Of a stretch of DNA of 64,000 bases, positions 20,076 through 31,070 are shown in pieces. The notes under the pieces are model-generated. The model had not been told where the DNA came from and searched no databases. It saw nothing but the letters and a program-made list of their open reading frames with translations. The stretch is from Paracoccaceae bacterium. Its GTDB lineage: Bacteria > Pseudomonadota > Alphaproteobacteria > Rhodobacterales > Rhodobacteraceae. The stretch spans positions 1 to 64,000 of the forward strand of contig JANQPC010000005.1 of assembly GCA_028285485.1 (NCBI GenBank), read 5' to 3'. The position numbers were made by a program, and so were the translations under genes. Within the stretch, counting starts at the first letter, position 1, and every line of letters starts with the position of its first letter.

Positions 20076-20593
20076 GTCGTTACCTCCGGGCTCTCGGGGT
20101 CGATTATCAGTTGGCGCGATGGCAACAGCGCCAGGAGCAGGCACAGGATGGCGAGCGGCTGGCCGATCCAGGGCATGATCTCACGCAGCATACGCAAGTA
20201 AGGATAGTACCCAAGGTCTGAGGCTGGCACGCTCGCATCATCTAACTGAACGGTCAGGTTGCTGAGCGCCTCTTCGGAGGGCACCGGGATCCGGTAGATG
20301 ATCTGTGCGAACACCCCGAAGAGGAAAACCAGAACAAAGAGCCAGCGCCAGACACCCGCATCGGCCAGGCGTCGGGTGCCAACAGCCATCATCGTGAGCG
20401 CTATGCCGCAGAGGAGGGCCGTGGCCACGCCGCTCGCAACCGCGCCATGAAACGGTAGCGCGCGCCATGACAGGATCAGCAAGGCGGCCGGGTAGAGCAT
20501 GCCCCACGTCCACCAAAACTCGGAACGGGTGGACCGGCCCGTAAAATCAAGCGATCGCTTGAGGGATGTCGCGATGGCGGCGCCTGGCCCCAT
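20072..20593 (-). CDS. DUF805 membrane protein
   Basis: 173 residues with four hydrophobic segments. SLDFTGRSTRSEFWW near the N-terminus and GTRRLADAGVWRW further on are the DUF805 signature. Function unknown. It is set tightly between sucD (2-base gap) and sucA (ATGA overlap), so it must be expressed with the TCA enzymes. Confidence 0.9.
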   Translation of the reverse strand: MGPGAAIATSLKRSLDFTGRSTRSEFWWTWGMLYPAALLILSWRALPFHGAVASGVATALLCGIALTMMAVGTRRLADAGVWRWLFVLVFLFGVFAQIIYRIPVPSEEALSNLTVQLDDASVPASDLGYYPYLRMLREIMPWIGQPLAILCLLLALLPSRQLIIDPESPEVTT

Positions 20594-20595
20594 TG

Positions 20596-21477
20596 CTACC
20601 CAATCGCCTCCAACACGGCCTCACCCAGCCCCGCCGGGCTGTCGGCCACAACGATGCCGGCCGATTTCATCGCCTCGATCTTGTCTTCCGCGCCGCCTTT
20701 GCCGCCGGCGACGATAGCGCCTGCATGGCCCATGCGGCGGCCCGGTGGGGCGGTGCGCCCGGCGATGAAGCCCGCCGTGGGCTTCCAGCGGCCCTTCTTC
20801 TTCTCATCGGCGAGGAACTGCGCGGCGTCTTCTTCCGCCGAGCCGCCGATCTCGCCGATCATGATGATCGATTGCGTCTCATCATCCGCGAGGAACCATT
20901 CCAGCACATCAAGATGTTCGGTGCCCTTTATCGGGTCGCCGCCGATTCCCACGCAGGTCGATTGGCCGAGGCCCACATCGGTTGTCTGTTTCACAGCCTC
21001 GTAGGTAAGCGTGCCCGAGCGGGATACAACGCCCACTGAGCCGCGCTTGTGGATATGGCCTGGCATGATGCCGATCTTGCAGGCATCGGGCGTGATCACA
21101 CCCGGGCAGTTGGGCCCGACAAGCACGCTTCTGGAGTTCTCAAGCGCGCGCTTCACCTTCATCATGTCAAGTACCGGGATGCCTTCGGTGATGCAGCAGA
21201 TCAGCGGGATCTCGGCATCAAGGGCTTCCAGGATCGAATCCGCGGCAAAGGGGGGCGGCACATAGATCACGCTCGCATTCGCCCCGGTGGCCGCCACAGC
21301 CTCGTGGCAGGAATTGAAGACCGGCAGATCAAGATGGGTCTGCCCGCCCTTACCGGGCGTCACGCCGCCCACCATCTTGGTGCCATAGGCAATGGCCTGT
21401 TCGGAGTGAAAGGTGCCCTGGCTGCCGGTGAAGCCCTGACAGATAACCTTGGTGTTTTCGTCTACGAGTACGGCCAT
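20596..21477 (-). CDS. sucD: Succinyl-CoA ligase, alpha subunit
   Basis: 293 residues. [19 protein letters not shown] is the CoA-binding start of the domain and [12 protein letters not shown] contains the phosphohistidine. With SucC it converts succinyl-CoA to succinate with formation of a nucleoside triphosphate. The gene lies four bases after sucC. Confidence 0.98.
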   Translation of the reverse strand: MAVLVDENTKVICQGFTGSQGTFHSEQAIAYGTKMVGGVTPGKGGQTHLDLPVFNSCHEAVAATGANASVIYVPPPFAADSILEALDAEIPLICCITEGIPVLDMMKVKRALENSRSVLVGPNCPGVITPDACKIGIMPGHIHKRGSVGVVSRSGTLTYEAVKQTTDVGLGQSTCVGIGGDPIKGTEHLDVLEWFLADDETQSIIMIGEIGGSAEEDAAQFLADEKKKGRWKPTAGFIAGRTAPPGRRMGHAGAIVAGGKGGAEDKIEAMKSAGIVVADSPAGLGEAVLEAIG

Positions 21478-21481
21478 TGTC

Positions 21482-22675
21482 TTATCCCTTCACCGCCTGC
21501 ACGATCTTCTCAGCGCCGTCCTTCAGATCATCCGCCGCGATCACGTTGAGCCCCGAGGTCGCAATGATCTCTTTGCCCTGTTCCACATTCGTCCCTTCAA
21601 GGCGCACCACGAGGGGCACTTCGAGCCCCACTTCCTTCACCGCCGCGATCACGCCCTCGGCAATGATGTCGCAGCGCATAATGCCGCCGAAGATGTTGAC
21701 GAGGATGCCTTTCACATTCGGATCCGACGTGATGATCTTGAAGGCTTCCGTCACTTTCTCTTTCGTGGCCCCGCCGCCCACATCGAGGAAGTTCGCGGGC
21801 TCCGAGCCGTAGAGCTTGATGATGTCCATCGTCGCCATGGCCAGGCCCGCGCCGTTCACCATGCAGCCGATTTCGCCATCGAGCGCGATGTAGTTGAGAT
21901 CGAATTTCGAGGCGGCGAGTTCCTTGGGGTCTTCTTCCGTTTCGTCGCGCAGCGCGGCGATATCGGGGTGGCGGTAAACGGCATTGCCGTCAAAACCCAT
22001 CTTCGCGTCTAGGCATTTCAGATCGCCGCCATCGGTAACGATCAGCGGGTTGATCTCCAGCATCTCCATGTCTTTCTCGGTGAACAGCTTGTAGAGCGTG
22101 CCCATGAGCGCCACGCATTGCTTCACCTGCGGGCCGCTGAGGCCCAGCATGAAGGCGATGCGGCGGCCGTGATAGGGCTGGTAGCCCGTGGCCGGATCCA
22201 CACTGAAGGACAGGATCTTTTCGGGCGTCTCGGCGGCCACCTCCTCGATATCCATCCCGCCCTCGGTGGAGCAGACGAAGGAGATGCGCGAGCTTTGCCG
22301 ATCCACCAGCAGCGCGAGGTACATCTCAGTCTCGATGCCGGAGCCGTCTTCGATATAGATCCGGTTGACCTGCTTGCCGGGCGCGCCGGTTTGGTGGGTG
22401 ACCAGCGTGCGGCCGAGCATCTTCTTGGCTTCGGCTGCCGCCTCTTCCACCGATTTGGCCAGGCGCACGCCACCCTTGTCGCCCGCATCCGCTTCTTTGA
22501 ACGATCCCTTGCCGCGGCCGCCTGCGTGGATCTGGGCCTTGACGACCCAGAGGGGCCCATCAAGTTCCCCCGCCGCTGTCTTCGCATCTTCGGCTTTCAG
22601 AACGACGCGCCCGTCCGAGACCGGGGCCCCGTAATCGCGCAAAAGGGCCTTGGCCTGATATTCGTGGATGTTCAT
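21482..22675 (-). CDS. sucC: Succinyl-CoA ligase, beta subunit
   Basis: 397 residues. [19 protein letters not shown] opens the ATP-grasp domain; [13 protein letters not shown] is the nucleotide-binding loop and [10 protein letters not shown] the C-terminal CoA-ligase signature. It is the first gene of the sucC...lpd run. Its upstream region holds a TATACT -10 (22750-22755) and the tandem GTGATCAC operator (22780-22814). Confidence 0.98.
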   Translation of the reverse strand: MNIHEYQAKALLRDYGAPVSDGRVVLKAEDAKTAAGELDGPLWVVKAQIHAGGRGKGSFKEADAGDKGGVRLAKSVEEAAAEAKKMLGRTLVTHQTGAPGKQVNRIYIEDGSGIETEMYLALLVDRQSSRISFVCSTEGGMDIEEVAAETPEKILSFSVDPATGYQPYHGRRIAFMLGLSGPQVKQCVALMGTLYKLFTEKDMEMLEINPLIVTDGGDLKCLDAKMGFDGNAVYRHPDIAALRDETEEDPKELAASKFDLNYIALDGEIGCMVNGAGLAMATMDIIKLYGSEPANFLDVGGGATKEKVTEAFKIITSDPNVKGILVNIFGGIMRCDIIAEGVIAAVKEVGLEVPLVVRLEGTNVEQGKEIIATSGLNVIAADDLKDGAEKIVQAVKG

Positions 22676-22749
22676 GGGGCTGTCCCGTCTCTGTCTGTTT
22701 CCAGTTCCATGCCACGGGACATGATCGCGCCGAAACGGCTTTTCGTCGC

Positions 22750-22755
22750 AGTATA
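22750..22755 (-). promoter_or_regulatory. Candidate -10 box of the sucC operon
   Basis: Minus strand reads TATACT, five of six matches to TATAAT. No good -35 lies 17 bases upstream (TGCCGA), which would fit an activator-dependent promoter with the tandem palindromes directly upstream. The inferred start near 22743 places the palindrome centres at about -43 and -64. Confidence 0.5.
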
Positions 22756-22779
22756 GGGATTTTAGGGGGATTTCGGCAT

Positions 22780-22814
22780 CTTGTGATCACAGCTTGAAAA
22801 AGTGTGATCACAAG
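22780..22814. promoter_or_regulatory. Tandem GTGATCAC palindrome operator upstream of sucC
   Basis: CTTGTGATCACA (22780-22791) and TGTGATCACAAG (22803-22814) form a perfect 12-base inverted repeat with an 11-base spacer; each arm itself contains the palindrome GTGATCAC. The two palindromes start 21 bases apart. The same element with the same spacing occurs before sdhC (28329-28363). A dimer pair of an unidentified regulator would bind the same helix face. Confidence 0.75.
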
Positions 22815-22860
22815 ATCCGGTGTGCTTCATGCTGCAGAGCGCGAATCACTGAGGAAGGCC

Positions 22861-22886
22861 GCACCCGCCACGGATTCGGCGGGTGC
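22861..22886 (-). terminator. Stem-loop downstream of mdh
   Basis: GCACCCGCC (22861-22869) and GGCGGGTGC (22878-22886) form a perfect 9-base stem with an 8-base loop, 46 bases after the mdh stop. There is no U-run, so it may be a weak or factor-assisted terminator or a 3'-end stabiliser. Confidence 0.45.
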
Positions 22887-22932
22887 TTGGGAAGCTGCCG
22901 CGGCCCGGGGCCGCCGGACGCGGCCCGCGTGG

Positions 22933-25091
<2,159 letters not shown>

Positions 25092-25217
25092 GCGCCCCCC
25101 ACTGGTAACCAATGCGCCGAACGGTGCCGTGCGCGGGCAAAGGTGTGGTTAACGGGGCGCTCTGCTGCGGCGCAGAATATCGGTTCTTGCGGATTGGTGC
25201 GTGAATGTGCTGTTTGC

Positions 25218-25232
25218 CGCAACAAAGTTGCG
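25218..25232. repeat. CGCAAC-AAA-GTTGCG palindrome in the mcl2 leader
   Basis: A perfect 6-base inverted repeat with 3-base spacer, ending 13 bases before the mcl2 ATG. The same arms with an 8-base spacer occur before ccr (38621-38640). It may be an operator, a leader hairpin or chance. Confidence 0.35.
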
Positions 25233-25245
25233 AAGGGTGAGAATC

Positions 25246-26121
25246 ATGAACGGGACGGCGCGGCCCTGGCGATCGGTGCTCTATATTCCCGGGGGCCGCG
25301 AACGGGCGCTCGAAAAGGCAAAGGGCCTGCCGGTCGATGCGATCATCTTCGATCTCGAAGATGCCGTTGCGGCGGATGAGAAGCCCGCCGCCCGCACCGT
25401 TCTGGCGGAAACGCTTGCGGCGGGTGGCTATGGCGCGCGGGCGGGGCTTGTGCGCATCAACGGGTTCGATACCGCCTGGGGCGCCGACGATCTCGATGTG
25501 ATCGCAGCCGCAGGGCCCGAGGCGATCCTGTTGCCCAAGGTGGGTTCCGCCGCGATGGTTGAGGATCTCGCGCGCCGCCTCGATGCTCGGGCCGAGACGG
25601 CGGAGACGCGGATATGGGCAATGATGGAAACGCCTGATGGCATTTTGAATGCCGGTGAGATTGCCCGAGCGCCCCGGATGGGCGGGTTCGTGATGGGCAC
25701 AAACGATCTGGCCAAGGATCTGGGCAGCCGCTTCCGGTCCGACAGGCTTGCGCTGCAAACCGCGCTTCAAACCTGCCTTCTGGCGGCGCGGGCGGCGGGG
25801 ATCGTCTGCGTGGATGGCGTCTACAATGCGTTCAGGGATGAAGACGGGCTGCGCGCAGAATGCGAACAGGGCCGCGATCTGGGAATGGATGGCAAGACCC
25901 TGATCCACCCCGCGCAGATCGCCATCGCCAATGATGTTTTCCGCCCGTCGGAGGAGGACGTTGATCTTGCGCGGCGCCAGATCGAAGCCTTTGACGCCGC
26001 CCTCGCGAAAGGCGAGGGTGTGGCCGTGGTGGATGGCAAGATCGTGGAGAACCTGCACGTGGAAACCGCGCGCGCCACACTTGCCAAGGCCGAGGCAATC
26101 GCGGCTCTGGAGGCGGCATGA
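25246..26121 (+). CDS. mcl2: (3S)-malyl-CoA thioesterase
   Basis: 291 residues from ATG 25246 (a TTG/GTG extension upstream lacks support). The CitE-like fold is clear: RSVLYIPGG, DAIIFDLEDAVAADEK, WAMMETPDGILNA, GTNDLAKDLGSR and DGKTLIHPAQ. The C-terminal VVDGKIVENLHVETARATLAKAEAI closely matches the Mcl2 thioesterase of Rhodobacter rather than the Mcl1 lyase. It hydrolyses (3S)-malyl-CoA to malate in the ethylmalonyl-CoA pathway. First gene of the mcl2-nnrU-DUF1737-mch run; its stop overlaps nnrU. Confidence 0.9.
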   Translation: MNGTARPWRSVLYIPGGRERALEKAKGLPVDAIIFDLEDAVAADEKPAARTVLAETLAAGGYGARAGLVRINGFDTAWGADDLDVIAAAGPEAILLPKVGSAAMVEDLARRLDARAETAETRIWAMMETPDGILNAGEIARAPRMGGFVMGTNDLAKDLGSRFRSDRLALQTALQTCLLAARAAGIVCVDGVYNAFRDEDGLRAECEQGRDLGMDGKTLIHPAQIAIANDVFRPSEEDVDLARRQIEAFDAALAKGEGVAVVDGKIVENLHVETARATLAKAEAIAALEAA

Positions 26122-26666
26122 CACTTCTCATTCTTGGCATTCTGCTCTGGTACGCCGGGCATTTCTTCAAGCGCGTTTTGCCGGGTGTGCGGCAGGGGCT
26201 GGGTGATCCCGGCAAAGGCGTTGCAGCGGTGATCATCCTCGCCGGGCTCGTGCTGATGGTGATCGGCTATCGCGGCGCCGCGAGTGGCTTTCTTTACGCG
26301 CCGCCCGCCTGGGGCTGGCATCTCAACAACCTTCTGATGCTCTTTGCCGTGATCCTTTTCGGGATGGGCAGCTCGAAAGGCCGGATGCGGGCCTGGCTGC
26401 GACACCCGATGCTGACCGGTGCGCTTACATGGGCCGTCGCGCATCTGCTTGTGCGGGGGGATACCGCATCGGTCTTGCTTTTCGGCTCCATCGCGGTCTG
26501 GGCTGTGCTTGAGATGGTTGTGATCAACGCAAAGGAAGGGCCGTGGGAGCGGCCGGAACCGGGCACGCCCGCCGGGGATGTGCGCCTGATCGTGATTGCA
26601 CTTGTGCTCTATGCGATCATCGCAGCGATCCATACCTGGCTCGGCTACTACCCGTTCCCCGGGTAA
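26118..26666 (+). CDS. NnrU-family membrane protein
   Basis: 182 residues with about five to six membrane segments. LRHPMLTGALTWAVAHLLVRGD is the NnrU signature, related to methyltransferase-like membrane proteins and to NnrU of denitrifiers. No nitrogen-oxide genes are nearby, so denitrification is not implied. The ATG overlaps the mcl2 stop by four bases. Confidence 0.88.
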   Translation: MTLLILGILLWYAGHFFKRVLPGVRQGLGDPGKGVAAVIILAGLVLMVIGYRGAASGFLYAPPAWGWHLNNLLMLFAVILFGMGSSKGRMRAWLRHPMLTGALTWAVAHLLVRGDTASVLLFGSIAVWAVLEMVVINAKEGPWERPEPGTPAGDVRLIVIALVLYAIIAAIHTWLGYYPFPG

Positions 26667-26670
26667 CGCG

Positions 26671-26874
26671 ATGCAGGCGTACCGGCTTCTCACGGGGGAT
26701 GACACCTCGGCCTTCTGCCACAAGGTAACGGCGGCGCTGGACAAGGGTTGGGTGCTTCACGGCAGCCCCGCTTATGCCTTTGACGCTGCCAATGGCGTGA
26801 TGCGCTGCGCGCAGGCGGTGGTGAAAGAGGTCGAGGGCCCCTATGACCCCGGCGCGAAACTCGGAGACCTGTGA
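26671..26874 (+). CDS. DUF1737 small protein
   Basis: 67 residues from ATG 26671, four bases after the nnrU stop. YRLLTGDDTSAFCHKVTAALDKGWVLHGSPAY matches the short DUF1737 domain. Function unknown. Its stop is directly followed by the mch ATG, so it is part of the same operon. Confidence 0.85.
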   Translation: MQAYRLLTGDDTSAFCHKVTAALDKGWVLHGSPAYAFDAANGVMRCAQAVVKEVEGPYDPGAKLGDL

Positions 26875-27903
26875 ATGAGTAAGACGAACCGGGGCCGGTT
26901 CTTCGAGGATTATCGCCTGGGCGAAGTGATCCGCCATGCCGTTCCGCGCACGCTTTCGGGTGGGGAACGGGCGCTTTACCACGCGCTCTATCCGGCCCGG
27001 CACGCGCTTTGTTCTTCCGATGCCTTTGCGCTAAGCGTGGGGCTGCCCGCGGCGCCCTTTGACGATTTCGCCGTATTCCACACGGTGTTCGGAAAGACGG
27101 TGCCCGACATCTCGCTCAATGCCGTGGCCAATCTCGGCTACGCGGAGGGCCGCTGGCTGGCCCCGGTCTGGCCCGGCGATACGCTGCAGTCCGAAAGCGA
27201 GGTCATCGGTCTGAAGCAGAACTCGAACGGAAAGTCCGGGGTTGTCTGGGTGCGCACGACCGGGCGGAACGCCGATGGCAAGCCGGTTCTGGAATATGTG
27301 CGTTGGGTGATGGTGCGCAAAGGGGATGCCGAGGCCGAAGCGCCTGCGCCAGTAATCCCCGAACTTGCCCCTTCTGTGCCCGCCGATGCGCTCATTGTGC
27401 CGGAAGGGCTGCATTTCAACGGCTATGACTTTGGCCTTGCCGGCGAGCCGCACCGCGCGCGCGACTATGCGGTGGGCGAAGTGATCGATCACGTTGATGG
27501 CGTAACCATCGAAGAGGCCGAGCATATGCTGGCCACCCGGCTGTGGCAGAACACCGCCAAGGTGCATTTCGATGCGACCCAGCGCGAGGATGGCAAGCGC
27601 CTGATTTATGGTGGCCATATCATCAGCCTCGCCCGCGCCCTGAGTTTCAATGGCCTGGCGAATGCGCAAATGATCGTGGGGTTAAACGGGGGCGCCCATG
27701 CCAACCCTTGTTTTGCAGGCGATACGGTGCGCGCCTGGTCAGAGGTGCTTGATATCGCGGAGACCGCCGCGCCGGGCGTGGCTGCGATGCGGTTGCGGCT
27801 TGTGGCCACGAAGGGCAGTGCCGGAGAGTTGAAGGGATCTGATGGGCGCTACGCCCCGGATGTGTTGCTTGATCTCGATTACTGGGCTCTCATGCCGGAA
27901 TGA
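26875..27903 (+). CDS. mch: Mesaconyl-CoA hydratase (MaoC family)
   Basis: 342 residues, a double MaoC-like (hotdog) hydratase. NPGRFFEDF-like start (NRGRFFEDYRLGEVIRHA), the FGKTVPDISLNAVANLGYAEGR block and the second-domain WQNTAKVHFDATQRE match Rhodobacter Mch closely. It interconverts mesaconyl-C1-CoA and beta-methylmalyl-CoA in the ethylmalonyl-CoA pathway. The ATG directly abuts the preceding stop, with GGAGA upstream. Confidence 0.93.
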   Translation: MSKTNRGRFFEDYRLGEVIRHAVPRTLSGGERALYHALYPARHALCSSDAFALSVGLPAAPFDDFAVFHTVFGKTVPDISLNAVANLGYAEGRWLAPVWPGDTLQSESEVIGLKQNSNGKSGVVWVRTTGRNADGKPVLEYVRWVMVRKGDAEAEAPAPVIPELAPSVPADALIVPEGLHFNGYDFGLAGEPHRARDYAVGEVIDHVDGVTIEEAEHMLATRLWQNTAKVHFDATQREDGKRLIYGGHIISLARALSFNGLANAQMIVGLNGGAHANPCFAGDTVRAWSEVLDIAETAAPGVAAMRLRLVATKGSAGELKGSDGRYAPDVLLDLDYWALMPE

Positions 27904-28328
27904 TCCGGCACCTACTGGCTATCACACTATCGCTAAGTGTTGTGGCGCCCGCTGAGGCGTTCGAGGCGCGCTGCACGCCAAGCTCCAAGCAAACGGTCGA
28001 GGCCTTCGAACGCGCGAAGGATGCCTTCTTTCGGGGCGAATTCGATCGCTTTGATCGGATCGTGAACCCCTTTTCGGGCCCGCGCAATCAGGCTGCCGCG
28101 GACGATCTGCGCGGCCTTTCAAACAGTTTTCCGAACGGCTTTCGAGAATGCGCCGTTGTGGTGCAGCGGCGCGAACTCCCGGGCTTCTTTCAGGAGGTCG
28201 TTCTGTTCGATACGGGCGGCGCGCCAGTTGGCCTGTACCTGCAGGGCGCGGTGCTGCGGGGCAAAAGCTTCGTGACGGATTTCGCGCTTTCGGCCAATCT
28301 TGGTGAGATCATCGCCCGGCTTGAGTAG
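27900..28328 (+). CDS. Small exported protein, unknown function
   Basis: 142 residues starting in an ATGA overlap with mch. A signal peptide (cleavage probably after PAEA, near residue 20) is followed by two cysteines (ARCTPSSK, FRECAVV). No family recognised. Last gene of the mcl2 operon; its stop is immediately followed by the sdh operator, so readthrough into sdh is possible. Confidence 0.72.
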   Translation: MIRHLLAITLSLSVVAPAEAFEARCTPSSKQTVEAFERAKDAFFRGEFDRFDRIVNPFSGPRNQAAADDLRGLSNSFPNGFRECAVVVQRRELPGFFQEVVLFDTGGAPVGLYLQGAVLRGKSFVTDFALSANLGEIIARLE

Positions 28329-28363
28329 TTTGTGATCACTTAAAAAAGAAGCGTGATCACAAA
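28329..28363. promoter_or_regulatory. Tandem GTGATCAC palindrome operator upstream of sdhC
   Basis: TTTGTGATCAC (28329-28339) and GTGATCACAAA (28353-28363) form an 11-base inverted repeat with a 13-base A-rich spacer; the two GTGATCAC cores start 21 bases apart, as before sucC. In both loci TGC follows the proximal palindrome after four bases. No convincing -10 was seen downstream (CAAAAC at 28388-28393 is the equivalent position). Confidence 0.75.
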
Positions 28364-28491
28364 GTGCAAGTTATTGTCGGATTGCGCCAAAACACCGCGC
28401 TGAATCGGCGGCTCAGCGCGTGACTTCACGGTTGAGCTTGGTATCTCTGGGGGGCCTCAGCGCGAACCAGCGCCGTTTGGAGGAGCATACC

Positions 28492-28875
28492 ATGGCCGAT
28501 GTGAACCGCGGGAACCGACCGCTTTCACCGCATCTGACGATTTATCGCCCGCAGCTAACATCGATCACGTCGATCTTCACCCGGATTACCGGAAACGCGC
28601 TGATCGTGGCGGCGCTTCTCATGGTGTGGTGGTTTCTCGCCGCGGCAACCTCGCCTGAATACTTCGCGGTGGCCGACGGGTTCGTCACTTCCTGGTTCGG
28701 CGATCTGGTTATGACGCTCTCGCTCCTGGCGCTTTGGTATCACACGCTGGCGGGCGTGCGGCACCTGATCTGGGATACCGGGCGCGCGCTTGATGTTCCC
28801 ACGGCCGAAAAACTGGGGCTCGCCTGCATCGGCGGCTCAGTTGTTCTGACGGCCTTCACGCTGATCGTGATCTGA
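28492..28875 (+). CDS. sdhC: Succinate dehydrogenase cytochrome b556 subunit
   Basis: 127 residues from ATG 28492, with GGAGGAG at good distance; the frame continues 24 codons upstream into the leader. RPLSPHLTIYRPQLTS is the SdhC signature and H84 in WYHTLAGVRHLIWD is the expected haem b ligand. Three membrane helices. Anchors SdhAB and binds ubiquinone. Confidence 0.96.
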   Translation: MADVNRGNRPLSPHLTIYRPQLTSITSIFTRITGNALIVAALLMVWWFLAAATSPEYFAVADGFVTSWFGDLVMTLSLLALWYHTLAGVRHLIWDTGRALDVPTAEKLGLACIGGSVVLTAFTLIVI

Positions 28876-28885
28876 GGGGCACGCT

Positions 28886-29257
28886 ATGGCATTTTTGACG
28901 GATAGAAAGCGCGCCGCGGGATTTGGTTCTGCCAAGGAAGGCACGCATCATTTCTGGAACATGACGGTCAGCTCCGTTGGCCTTCTCATCCTTGTGCCCC
29001 TTTTCGTCTTCATGTTCGGCGCCATGCTCGGGCGGCCGCATGAGGAAGTGATCGCCTATTTCGCGCGGCCATTCCCGGCGATTGTGGCCGCGCTCACCAT
29101 CCTGATCGGCTTCATGCATTTCAAGAACGGCGTTCAGGTTCTGATCGAAGATTACGTGCATGGCCTGACGCGCAAGGTGCTGATCATCGCGATGATCTGC
29201 CTCAGCTACGCGGCCGCGGCGACGGGGCTTTTCGCCATCGCCCGGATCGCGCTTTAA
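28886..29257 (+). CDS. sdhD: Succinate dehydrogenase hydrophobic membrane anchor
   Basis: 123 residues, three membrane helices, with H78 in [19 protein letters not shown] as the likely second haem or quinone-site histidine. It pairs with SdhC in the membrane. Ten bases separate it from sdhC and ten from sdhA. Confidence 0.95.
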   Translation: MAFLTDRKRAAGFGSAKEGTHHFWNMTVSSVGLLILVPLFVFMFGAMLGRPHEEVIAYFARPFPAIVAALTILIGFMHFKNGVQVLIEDYVHGLTRKVLIIAMICLSYAAAATGLFAIARIAL

Positions 29258-29267
29258 GGAGCCCTCC

Positions 29268-31070
29268 ATGGCTGAATACGACTACGAGACCCACGCGTAT
29301 GATGTTGTTGTGGTGGGGGCTGGCGGCTCCGGCCTGAGGGCCACGCTCGGGATGGCCGAACAGGGGCTGAAGACGGCCTGTATCACGAAGGTGTTCCCAA
29401 CCCGCTCGCATACCGTTGCGGCGCAGGGCGGCATCGCCGCCTCGCTTGGGAACATGGGGCCCGATAACTGGCAGTGGCACATGTATGACACCGTGAAGGG
29501 GTCAGACTGGCTGGGCGATACCGATGCGATGGAATACCTCGCGCGGGAGGCGCCCAAGGCCGTTTACGAGCTTGAGCATTACGGGGTGCCGTTTTCCCGC
29601 ACCGAGGAAGGCAAGATCTACCAGCGCCCCTTCGGCGGCCACACCACCGAATTTGGCGAAGGCCCCCCGGTGCAGCGCACCTGCGCGGCGGCGGACAGGA
29701 CGGGCCACGCCATTCTCCACACGCTCTATGGCCAGAGCCTGAAGGAGAAGGCTGAGTTCTTCATCGAATACTTCGCGATCGATCTGATCATGTCGGAAGA
29801 CGGCCAATGCCAGGGCGTGGTTGCCTGGCGGCTGGAAGACGGAACGATCCACGTTTTCAATGCCAAGATGACGGTGCTGGCCACGGGCGGTTATGGCCGG
29901 GCCTATTTCTCGGCCACCTCGGCCCATACCTGCACCGGCGATGGCGGCGGCATGGTGGCGCGCGCCGGGCTGCCGCTTCAGGATATGGAATTCGTGCAGT
30001 TCCACCCCACCGGCATCTACGGCGCCGGCTGCCTGATCACGGAAGGGGCGCGCGGCGAGGGCGGCTACCTCACAAACTCCGAAGGCGAACGGTTTATGGA
30101 GCGCTATGCGCCCACCTACAAGGATCTCGCCTCGCGGGACGTGGTGTCGCGCTGCATGACGATGGAAATCCGAGAGGGCCGCGGTGTGGGGGCAGAGAGT
30201 GATCACATTCACTTGCATCTCAACCACCTGCCGCCTGAGACTCTGGCCGAACGGCTGCCCGGCATCTCTGAAAGCGCGCGGATCTTTGCGGGCGTTGACG
30301 TTACGAAAGAGCCGATCCCGGTGCTGCCGACCGTGCATTACAACATGGGCGGCATCCCCACGAATTACTGGGGCGAGGTGCTGAACCCCACGAAAGAGAA
30401 CCCCGATGCCATCGCGCCGGGGCTGATGGCCGTGGGCGAGGCGGGCTGCGCCAGCGTGCATGGCGCAAACCGGCTTGGATCGAACTCGCTGATCGATCTT
30501 GTGGTGTTCGGCCGCGCCGCGGCGATCAAGGCGGGCGAGGTTGTGGATCCCGACAGCCCCAACCCCACGCTGAACCAGGCCTCTGTCGACAAGGCGCTGG
30601 GCCGCTTTGACGATCTGCGCCACGCCAAGGGCACGGTCGCCACTGCGGAGTTGCGCCTTGAGATGCAGAAAACCATGCAGCAGGACGCGGCTGTGTTCCG
30701 CACCGATGCCACCCTCGCCGAGGGTATGGAGAAGATGTATGCCGTGGCGGGCAAGATGGACGATATCGCGGTGACGGATCGCTCCATGGTCTGGAACAGC
30801 GATCTGATGGAAACGCTGGAGCTGACCAACCTGATGCCCAACGCGCTGGCCACCATCGTTTCGGCGGAGGCGCGCAAGGAAAGCCGCGGCGCCCATGCCC
30901 ATGAGGATTATCCCGATCGCGATGACGAAACCTGGCGCAAGCACACGCTTTCATGGGTGAACGGGAAGGTCGATCTTGATTACCGCCCTGTGCATCTCAA
31001 CCCGCTTCTGGGCCATAATGAGGGCGGCATCGATCTGAAGAAGATCGCGCCCAAGGCGCGGGTTTACTGA
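29268..31070 (+). CDS. sdhA: Succinate dehydrogenase flavoprotein subunit
   Basis: 600 residues. [10 protein letters not shown] near residue 18 is the FAD loop; [10 protein letters not shown] contains the histidine that links FAD covalently; [13 protein letters not shown] and [11 protein letters not shown] are conserved. AAGG-type ribosome site precedes the ATG. Its stop overlaps the start of a lipoprotein gene (TGATG). Confidence 0.98.
   Translation: MAEYDYETHAYDVVVVGAGGSGLRATLGMAEQGLKTACITKVFPTRSHTVAAQGGIAASLGNMGPDNWQWHMYDTVKGSDWLGDTDAMEYLAREAPKAVYELEHYGVPFSRTEEGKIYQRPFGGHTTEFGEGPPVQRTCAAADRTGHAILHTLYGQSLKEKAEFFIEYFAIDLIMSEDGQCQGVVAWRLEDGTIHVFNAKMTVLATGGYGRAYFSATSAHTCTGDGGGMVARAGLPLQDMEFVQFHPTGIYGAGCLITEGARGEGGYLTNSEGERFMERYAPTYKDLASRDVVSRCMTMEIREGRGVGAESDHIHLHLNHLPPETLAERLPGISESARIFAGVDVTKEPIPVLPTVHYNMGGIPTNYWGEVLNPTKENPDAIAPGLMAVGEAGCASVHGANRLGSNSLIDLVVFGRAAAIKAGEVVDPDSPNPTLNQASVDKALGRFDDLRHAKGTVATAELRLEMQKTMQQDAAVFRTDATLAEGMEKMYAVAGKMDDIAVTDRSMVWNSDLMETLELTNLMPNALATIVSAEARKESRGAHAHEDYPDRDDETWRKHTLSWVNGKVDLDYRPVHLNPLLGHNEGGIDLKKIAPKARVY

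Noticed and set aside
22780..22814. CRP/FNR-type sites in the TGTGATCACA repeats
   Set aside because: CRP needs TGTGA-N6-TCACA and FNR TTGAT-N4-ATCAA; here the half-sites abut with no spacer, so the geometry is wrong.
26118..26666. Denitrification locus from the NnrU homologue
   Set aside because: No nir, nor or nos gene lies near; the family is wider than denitrification.
30199..30206. Single GTGATCAC inside sdhA (another inside sucD at 21092-21099)
   Set aside because: No partner 21 bases away; isolated 8-base palindromes inside genes are expected by chance.
29502..30944. Long open frame antisense to sdhA
   Set aside because: It mirrors a clear sdhA gene, lacks recognisable domains and is explained by high-GC codon use.
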